DNA of 11,640 nucleotides. It comes from Actinobacteria bacterium UBA3086 (GTDB lineage: Bacteria > Actinomycetota > Coriobacteriia > Anaerosomatales > UBA3086). Location of the stretch: assembly GCA_002367305.1 (NCBI GenBank), contig DFBG01000141.1, positions 1-11,640 on the forward strand, read 5' to 3'. The number at the start of each line of letters is the position of its first letter. The stretch's first letter is position 1. The position numbers were made by a program, and so were the translations under genes. Below the pieces are notes generated by a model. The model was not told the origin of the DNA. It was given only the letters and a program-made list of their open reading frames with translations, and did not search any database. Of this stretch, positions 6,532-11,640 are shown one piece after another.

Positions 6532-7400
6532 TGCACACGCCGCGCGCATTGACTGTTGCTGGTCGAATCATCGTCGAGACGGTTCGTGCGTGGGCGGAGG
6601 ATGGCGCTCCGCGACTCGCCGCAGCACTCGCGTACTACCTGCTGATAGCGCTGGCACCCATGCTGCTCTTGACCGTGTGGAGCGCGAGTCTGCTCTTTGA
6701 GCGAGCTGATGTTCGGGCTGAGATTCTCGTGTGGGCGTCCGGAATCGCGGGGGAGAGCGGAGCGGATGTTGCCGAGACGGTGCTCTCCGCGCTCGCGGCC
6801 TCCGGTCTCAGCGCGGGCGCGACGGTGCTGACGGTGCTGATTGCGATATTTGGCGCGACCGCAGCGTTCGGCCAACTTCAGTCGGCGCTCAACATCGTGT
6901 GGGAGGTCGAGCCCAGGCGCACGGGGGTGTCGGGATTCCTGGTCAACCGAGCGTTCGCCTTTCTCCTGATGTCAGCGCTGGGCCTGCTATTGCTCGGGTC
7001 GGTGTTCTTGGGAACGTCGCTCTCGGCGTTCTCGGGTCAGTTCGCCGGGGCATTGCCCGACGCGGAGGTTGCGGCTCGCATGTGGGAGGCACTCGTCTCG
7101 GTGGTGGGCGGGACGGTGGTGTTCATCCTGGTCTTCAGTGTGTTACCGGAAAGCAGGATCGCAGTCCGCGACACATTGGTGGGGGCATTTGTGACATCGG
7201 TCCTCTGGACGGTGGGCAAAACGGGCCTCGCCGCTTATCTTGCCAGCAGCAGCGTCGCGGATGCCTATGGAGCGCTCGGTTCATTTGTGGTGCTCCTAGT
7301 GTGGCTCTACTACTCGGCTCAGGTGGTGATCCTGGGGGCGGAGTTCACACATGTTTGGACACAGCATCGGGCGGCAGTCAGTGCCGATGAATCCACGTGA
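6531..7400 (+). CDS. YihY/BrkB family inner-membrane protein
   Basis: This 289-residue protein starts at a GTG that shares its first base with the preceding TAG stop; no separate ribosome site is obvious, so it is probably translated by coupling. Six hydrophobic segments are visible at about 31-55, 97-118, 140-162, 187-206, 214-237 and 247-270, the standard count for this family. Family signatures are AAALAYY (30-36), LQSALNIVW (116-124) and the C-terminal block GALGSFVVLLVWLYYSAQ with ILGAEF (267-272). The family was once misnamed ribonuclease BN; its members are membrane proteins of unclear role, possibly transport or envelope homeostasis. It is paired here with a DUF2807 protein, which may suggest a shared envelope or stress function. 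That link is inference only. Confidence 0.9.
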   Translation: MHTPRALTVAGRIIVETVRAWAEDGAPRLAAALAYYLLIALAPMLLLTVWSASLLFERADVRAEILVWASGIAGESGADVAETVLSALAASGLSAGATVLTVLIAIFGATAAFGQLQSALNIVWEVEPRRTGVSGFLVNRAFAFLLMSALGLLLLGSVFLGTSLSAFSGQFAGALPDAEVAARMWEALVSVVGGTVVFILVFSVLPESRIAVRDTLVGAFVTSVLWTVGKTGLAAYLASSSVADAYGALGSFVVLLVWLYYSAQVVILGAEFTHVWTQHRAAVSADEST

Positions 7401-7472
7401 TGAGAGGGTGATGATCTTGTCTGTGTGTTCGGCCGACAGTGTCTCTGTGCTTCGCTGGAAACGCTTGCGTGC

Positions 7473-7501
7473 TTGGTCAGAAGGGCGATTTGGAGTAGAA
7501 T
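7473..7501 (+). promoter_or_regulatory. Sigma-70-type promoter for the LeuC-type hydro-lyase cluster
   Basis: TTGGTC at 7473-7478 is followed after exactly 17 bases by TAGAAT at 7496-7501. The -10 differs from TATAAT at one base, and the -35 keeps the key TTG. Transcription would begin near 7508, giving a leader of about 240 bases before the GTG at 7747. Confidence 0.55.
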
Positions 7502-7523
7502 GAGGGTCTGCGCTTGAACCTTC

Positions 7524-7569
7524 CGCGACGCACATTCGAGTGTCGCGTGCTGCGCGACTCGTTATTATT
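7524..7569 (+). promoter_or_regulatory. Attenuator-like leader with two mutually exclusive hairpins
   Basis: Hairpin A pairs CGAGT (7537-7541) with ACTCG (7557-7561) and CGCG (7544-7547) with CGCG (7553-7556), with a two-base GT bulge and a TGCTG loop. It is followed at once by TTATTATT (7562-7569), resembling a terminator. Hairpin B pairs 7524-7531 (CGCGACGC) with 7540-7547 (GTGTCGCG), eight pairs including one G-U. Both use 7540-7547, so only one can form. This is the logic of an attenuator, but no ligand or leader peptide is identified. Confidence 0.35.
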
Positions 7570-7598
7570 CGGCGACGCGCTCATCGTTTTTGATTTGC

Positions 7599-7605
7599 AG
7601 GAGGT
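7599..7605 (+). promoter_or_regulatory. Orphan full Shine-Dalgarno in the leader
   Basis: AGGAGGT, fully complementary to the usual 16S rRNA tail, stands about 140 bases before the LeuC-type start. Eight bases on is GTG, but that frame stops after two codons (GTG GGC TGA). An ATG at 7622 opens 42 codons ending at 7750, overlapping the next gene's GTG as GTGA. Confidence 0.45.
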
Positions 7606-7696
7606 ACGTTTCCGTGGGCTGATGGGCAAGGCATTCGCGAGTTCGCTCGTCGCGCCGTTCGTCTGCTCTCTGGGTAAGACAACCACGATGAGCTTT

Positions 7697-7716
7697 GGCG
7701 GTCGAGCTCGATCGCC
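7697..7716 (+). promoter_or_regulatory. 20-base imperfect palindrome upstream of the LeuC-type start
   Basis: The arms GGCGGTCG and CGATCGCC flank AGCT; the central ten bases TCGAGCTCGA are a perfect palindrome. As RNA it forms an eight-pair stem (one G-U) with a tetraloop, 22 bases before the AGGAG ribosome site at 7739-7743. As DNA it could be an operator for a dimeric regulator. Either reading is possible. Confidence 0.4.
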
Positions 7717-7746
7717 TCATGCTGTAGCTGGCACGAATAGGAGAGG

Positions 7747-9030
7747 GTGATTCAGATTTCGGGCAAGACGATCGCCGAGAAGATATTCTCGGCACACTCC
7801 GGTACAGACGCGCATGCGGGCGACATCGTCGTCGCTGACGTCGATTTCGTGATGGGTCAGGACGGCACATCGCCGCTCGCCATCGCCGCACTCGAGAACA
7901 TGGGTGTTGACGAGGTGTTCGACCCCAAGAAGGTCGCGCTCGTCATGGATCACAGCTCACCCAGTCCCATCGAGGGCGTGAGTGCTCTTCACACGATCAT
8001 GCGCAACTTTGGCAAGAAGACCGGAGCCAAGATCTACGACGTAGGCTGCGGTGTGTGCCATCAGCTCATCCCCGAGCAGGGTCACGTGGTTCCAGGCGAT
8101 CTCATGGTCGGTTGCGACAGTCACACCTGCACGTACGGCGCGCTGGGCGTCTTCTCCACCGGCGTCGGTTCAACCGACGGTGCGGCGGCGATGGCGGCAG
8201 GCAAGCTCTGGTTCAAGGTTCCAGACACCATGAAGGTGGTGTACGGCGGAGAGCTTCAGCCGGGCGTGTTCAGCAAGGATCTCATCCTGGCGCTGGCCGG
8301 CAAGATCAAGGCAGACGGCGCTACCTATATGGCACTGGAGTTCCATGGTCCGGTCATCGACGCACTGAGCGTTGAGGCCCGCATGACCATCTCCAACATG
8401 GCCATCGAAGTCGGCGCCAAGGCCGGTCTCATGAAGGCCGACGAGAAGACGCTCGCCTGGTACGAGGGTCGCTCCGAGCGTACGCCGCTCGTTGTAGACC
8501 CCGACGACGGCGCCGTGTATGCGGAGACCGTCGAGTTCGACGCGAGCACCATCGGGCCCATGATCGCCAAGCCGCATGCAGTGGATAACGTGTCCCCGAT
8601 CGAAGAGATCGAGGGACTGCCGATCGCGCAGGGTTTCATCGGTACGTGCACCAACGGTCGTCTCGAGGATCTCAAAATAGCTGCGGGCATCCTGGAGGGT
8701 CGCACCATCCATCCGGACGTGCGTCTCATCGTTGCTGCCGCATCCAAGGACATCTACCTCGATGCCATGGAGGCCGGCTACATCCAGACGCTCGTCAAGG
8801 CGGGGGCCTCGATCGTGACCCCGGGCTGCGGTCCGTGCGTCGGCACTCACAACGGTGTGCCGAGCAACGGCGAGAACGTCATCTCCACGGCCAACCGCAA
8901 CTTCAAGGGCCGCATGGGCAACTCCAATGCGTTCATCTACCTCGGTAGCCCGGCCACGGTGGCGGCTTCCGTGATCGAGGGCAAGATCACCGACCCGCGT
9001 AAGTATTTCAAGGGAGGGGACGCCCGATGA
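7747..9030 (+). CDS. LeuC-type hydro-lyase large subunit (3-isopropylmalate dehydratase/homoaconitase family), probable aconitase role
   Basis: This 427-residue protein is the catalytic subunit of a two-subunit [4Fe-4S] isomerase and has the size of the short LeuC/HacA type. The three cluster cysteines are Cys301 (GTCTNGR), Cys361 and Cys364 (PGCGPCVGTHNGVPS). Other family blocks are GKTIAEKI (6-13), MDHSSPSP (67-74), CHQLIPEQG (104-112) and GCDSHTCTYGALG (122-134). The family moves a hydroxyl between neighbouring carbons of isopropylmalate, homocitrate or citrate. Motifs shared by all three do not fix the substrate, but an isocitrate dehydrogenase downstream and no leuA or leuB in view favour citrate. 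The GTG start follows AGGAG by only three bases, which is tight; an ATT at 7750 would be better spaced but is a rare start. It overlaps the small subunit by ATGA. Confidence 0.88.
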   Translation: MIQISGKTIAEKIFSAHSGTDAHAGDIVVADVDFVMGQDGTSPLAIAALENMGVDEVFDPKKVALVMDHSSPSPIEGVSALHTIMRNFGKKTGAKIYDVGCGVCHQLIPEQGHVVPGDLMVGCDSHTCTYGALGVFSTGVGSTDGAAAMAAGKLWFKVPDTMKVVYGGELQPGVFSKDLILALAGKIKADGATYMALEFHGPVIDALSVEARMTISNMAIEVGAKAGLMKADEKTLAWYEGRSERTPLVVDPDDGAVYAETVEFDASTIGPMIAKPHAVDNVSPIEEIEGLPIAQGFIGTCTNGRLEDLKIAAGILEGRTIHPDVRLIVAAASKDIYLDAMEAGYIQTLVKAGASIVTPGCGPCVGTHNGVPSNGENVISTANRNFKGRMGNSNAFIYLGSPATVAASVIEGKITDPRKYFKGGDAR

Positions 9031-9527
9031 CGATCGAAGCCAAGGCATTCAAATATGGCGATGACATCAACACGGACTACATCATCTCCGGCAAGTACAA
9101 GTTCAAGTCCAACGACATGGAGGCCATGGCCGTCCATGCGATGGAGGATCTGGACTCGGAGTATTACAACAAGATGAAGCCGAACGGTGGCTTCTTGGTC
9201 GCCGGCACGAACTTCGGTATGGGCTCCAGCCGTGAGCAGGCGCCGCTCGTCCTCATCTACAGCAACACGCAGGCGATACTTGCCAAGAGTTTCGCTCGCA
9301 TCTTTTATCGCAACGCCATCAACACAGGTCTGCCGGTCGTGGAGTGCGACACGGATCTGATCGATGAGGGCGATGAGTTGGCTCTCGATCTCACCGGTGG
9401 CGTGTTGCGTAACGCCACGAAGGGTATCGATATCGAGATCAAGCCACTTCCCGACGTCATGGCCCAGCTCTTGGCCGACGGCGGTTTGGTGCAGCACTTC
9501 AAGAAGCATGGTGGATTCAACCTCTAG
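9027..9527 (+). CDS. LeuD-type hydro-lyase small subunit
   Basis: This 166-residue swivel-domain subunit starts within the ATGA overlap at the end of the large subunit, with ribosome site GGGAGGGG at 9012-9019. It has GDDINTDYII (11-20), the active-site block GMGSSREQAP (64-73) with the serine-arginine that binds substrate, and SFARIFYRNAINTGLPVVE (88-106), all family hallmarks. The loop after the second strand, known in this family to select substrate, reads GKYKFKSN (22-29). Isopropylmalate and homoaconitase enzymes that I recall have Tyr-Leu-Arg/Val types there, so this basic loop is different and may suit a carboxylate-rich substrate such as citrate or isocitrate. With the large subunit it forms the cytoplasmic heterodimeric or heterotetrameric enzyme. 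Confidence 0.88.
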   Translation: MTIEAKAFKYGDDINTDYIISGKYKFKSNDMEAMAVHAMEDLDSEYYNKMKPNGGFLVAGTNFGMGSSREQAPLVLIYSNTQAILAKSFARIFYRNAINTGLPVVECDTDLIDEGDELALDLTGGVLRNATKGIDIEIKPLPDVMAQLLADGGLVQHFKKHGGFNL

Positions 9528-9535
9528 GAGACGGC

Positions 9536-10192
9536 ATGGCAGCCGAGAAGAAGGCTAGTAAGGGATACCTCACAGGCGACAAGGAAGAGATCGCCGAACG
9601 CGCGGCCGGGGACGAAGCAGCACTTGCTGCCGTCTTCGAGGCGCTTTCAGGGGAGGACCGCAGAATGCGAGTTCTGGCAGCTCGCTCGATACACGTGCTC
9701 TCGATCAAGACACCGGATGTTCTTCGACCTCATGCGGAGCATCTGATTGACGCGCTGGATCGTCCTGAGCCGCAAACGCGGTGGGAGGTCCTTGGTGCAT
9801 TTGAGCAGCTCGTGGCCGTCGACGCCCGTCTGATCGCCAAGGCGATCACGGCGGTTTCGACCGCGCTTCACGATGCGGAGTCCGGCGTGGTCCGACTCGC
9901 TGCATTCCGCGTGCTCGCCGCCTATGGCGCGACCACAGAGAATCGTTCGGAGAAGGTCTGGCCGCTCATCGACGAGGCGATCCGTGTCTATCACGGTGAC
10001 CCCGAGTTCCCCGCGATGCTCGTGGGAGTTGTGCGTCTCGTTCAGGGGTCCGCTTCCAAGGACGTCAAGACGGCCGCTGCGGAGCGCATGGTGTTCGATT
10101 CAGAGCACACCAAGGGTCTTGTCGGCAGGCGTGCCAAGCAGATCGTGAGCTGCGGCAATCTGCCCCCCAAGCCGGTCGAAGAGGACGAGTAG
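9536..10192 (+). CDS. HEAT-repeat-like alpha-solenoid protein, function unknown
   Basis: This 218-residue protein has a ribosome site (AGGAG, 9526-9530) that overlaps the small-subunit stop, so it is in the same operon. It is almost wholly helical with paired-helix units of about 35 residues (roughly 28-57, 63-95, 99-132, 138-170, 172-206). Examples include RRMRVLAARSIHVLS, QTRWEVLGAFEQLVA and GVVRLAAFRVLAAYG, where the pattern of small and hydrophobic residues with conserved Arg/Asp is typical of HEAT repeats. Such scaffolds bind other proteins and have no catalytic site; none is seen here. The N-terminus is Lys-rich and the C-terminus acidic (VEEDE). Its place between two metabolic enzymes suggests an accessory or maturation role, but I do not recognise a characterised homologue. 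Confidence 0.75.
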   Translation: MAAEKKASKGYLTGDKEEIAERAAGDEAALAAVFEALSGEDRRMRVLAARSIHVLSIKTPDVLRPHAEHLIDALDRPEPQTRWEVLGAFEQLVAVDARLIAKAITAVSTALHDAESGVVRLAAFRVLAAYGATTENRSEKVWPLIDEAIRVYHGDPEFPAMLVGVVRLVQGSASKDVKTAAAERMVFDSEHTKGLVGRRAKQIVSCGNLPPKPVEEDE

Positions 10193-10311
10193 ACTCCAGC
10201 CCTCAAGTTCGTCCCATGTATGCACTACGCGCCCGGTCATGCGACCGAGGTGCTGACCAGTCCGCGGGTGCGCCGCTGTGAGCCGCCCACGAACCAGCAG
10301 GAGGAATCATT

Positions 10312-11403
<1,092 letters not shown>

Positions 11404-11427
11404 TCGCACGCTCGTTTCGCAACACGA

Positions 11428-11464
11428 AGGACCCTGGCCGCACGTTCGGGTCAGGGTCCTGTTC
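11428..11464 (+). terminator. Intrinsic terminator after icd
   Basis: A 12-bp stem pairs 11428-11439 with 11449-11460 (one G-U), with a nine-base loop. It is followed by GTTC and then ATGTTC, a poor T-tract. It starts 25 bases after the stop and separates the metabolic cluster from the next gene. Confidence 0.75.
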
Positions 11465-11499
11465 ATGTTCGGCCTTCCATTCCGTGTCACTTTCTCGCG

Positions 11500-11505
11500 T
11501 ACAAT
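11500..11505 (+). promoter_or_regulatory. Probable -10 element for the gene at 11552
   Basis: TACAAT, one base from consensus, lies 46 bases before the GTG start and 40 bases after the icd terminator. No good -35 is found at 16-18 bases. The position after a terminator and before a strong ribosome site supports a new transcription unit. Confidence 0.4.
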
Positions 11506-11551
11506 CCTCTGTGTCGGGAATCATGCAAACAACAGCGGAGGGGGCACCAGC

Positions 11552-11640
11552 GTGACGGACGTGACCGAGGACCAGGCCGCAGTGGCGGCTAGTCGGCGCA
11601 AACTCATTCTTGTGGCGGTCGTAGGCGTGCTGGTCGTCAT
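11552..11640 (+). CDS. N-terminus of a membrane-anchored protein, cut by window edge
   Basis: The GTG start has ribosome site GGAGGGGG at 11537-11544, seven bases away, and a -10 element further up. The 29 readable codons give a polar, acidic start (MTDVTEDQAAVAAS), a positive RRK and then a hydrophobic run LILVAVVGVLVV. This is the pattern of a signal anchor or uncleaved signal peptide with the N-terminus inside. Function cannot be told from so little sequence. Confidence 0.65.
   Translation, partial: MTDVTEDQAAVAASRRKLILVAVVGVLVV

Larger units (their letters stand above)
7401..7746 (+). other. 346-base region without a convincing gene: promoter plus structured leader
   Basis: No reading frame here has protein-like sequence with a proper start. 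A 78-codon frame from a TTG at 7514 to 7750 is open but Arg-rich and unrecognisable. Visible elements are a promoter at 7473-7501, a hairpin with a U-rich flank at 7537-7569, a competing upstream pairing at 7524-7547, an orphan Shine-Dalgarno at 7599-7605 and a near-perfect palindrome at 7697-7716. They all lie upstream of the LeuC-type gene and in its direction, so I read the stretch as its regulatory leader. Confidence 0.55.

Noticed and set aside
6731..7390. Open frame of 219 codons on the + strand inside the YihY gene
   Set aside because: The translation is Gly/Arg-rich and shapeless, while the frame of the YihY protein has six clear membrane helices and family motifs.
7401..7746. T-box riboswitch for a leucine-type operon
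   Set aside because: The conserved T-box sequence and specifier arrangement are not seen, and the leader shows different paired elements.
7514..7750. 78-codon frame starting with TTG in the leader
   Set aside because: The sequence is not protein-like, and the only ribosome-site-like GAGGG lies at or before the predicted transcription start. Only its last 42 codons are kept, as a possible regulatory ORF.
8170..9048. Long open frame (292 codons) on the - strand
   Set aside because: It lies wholly antisense to the LeuC-type gene, has no family-like sequence and is rich in His, Arg, Asp and Gly, as expected from the complement of a high-GC gene.
10193..10311. Possible promoter or small RNA before icd
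   Set aside because: Only a five-pair hairpin (10234-10247) is present and no paired -35/-10 elements are found, so I do not call a promoter.

Overview
This is a high-GC window. Intergenic gaps are short, several genes overlap or abut, Shine-Dalgarno (SD) sequences are strong and purine-rich, and two stable GC hairpin terminators are visible. Together with the gene types this suggests a high-GC Gram-positive (Actinomycetota), perhaps an anaerobic Coriobacteriia-like lineage. That placement is inference from style and content; there is no rRNA here to confirm it. I find no tRNA, rRNA, insertion sequence, phage gene or CRISPR array.

Layout, left to right. Positions 1-1632 hold the 3' end of a GNAT acetyltransferase, a beta-hydroxyacid dehydrogenase and a small three-helix membrane protein, closely spaced on the + strand. 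Next is a secreted protein with a glycine-rich tail (1757-2317), ended by a hairpin terminator. It converges on a glutaredoxin-like gene on the - strand (2430-2681), the only minus-strand gene. Divergent from that is a NYN nuclease with an OST-HTH/LOTUS tail (2831-3613), followed by a bifunctional 23S rRNA methyltransferase of RlmKL type (3642-5861), a DUF2807 beta-solenoid protein (5896-6531) and a YihY/BrkB membrane protein (6531-7400) that overlaps it by one base.

Positions 7401-7746 hold no convincing gene but have a good promoter and a structured leader of about 240 nt. This feeds a metabolic cluster: LeuC-type hydro-lyase large subunit (7747-9030), small subunit (9027-9527, ATGA overlap), a HEAT-repeat-like protein (9536-10192) and an isocitrate dehydrogenase (10312-11403) with a strong terminator. 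The large and small subunits plus the dehydrogenase can be read as a compact citrate-to-2-oxoglutarate module, with the two-subunit LeuCD-type enzyme acting as aconitase. The dehydrogenase has the serine and asparagine expected for isocitrate and the Lys-Tyr/Tyr-Arg set expected for NADP. The window ends in the first 29 codons of a membrane-anchored protein.

Most of the window is ordinary chromosomal housekeeping sequence. I do not see a clear new defence or mobile system. The points most worth a second look are the leader with mutually exclusive hairpins before the LeuC-type gene, the predicted function of the hydro-lyase/dehydrogenase cluster, and a possible leaderless start for rlmKL.
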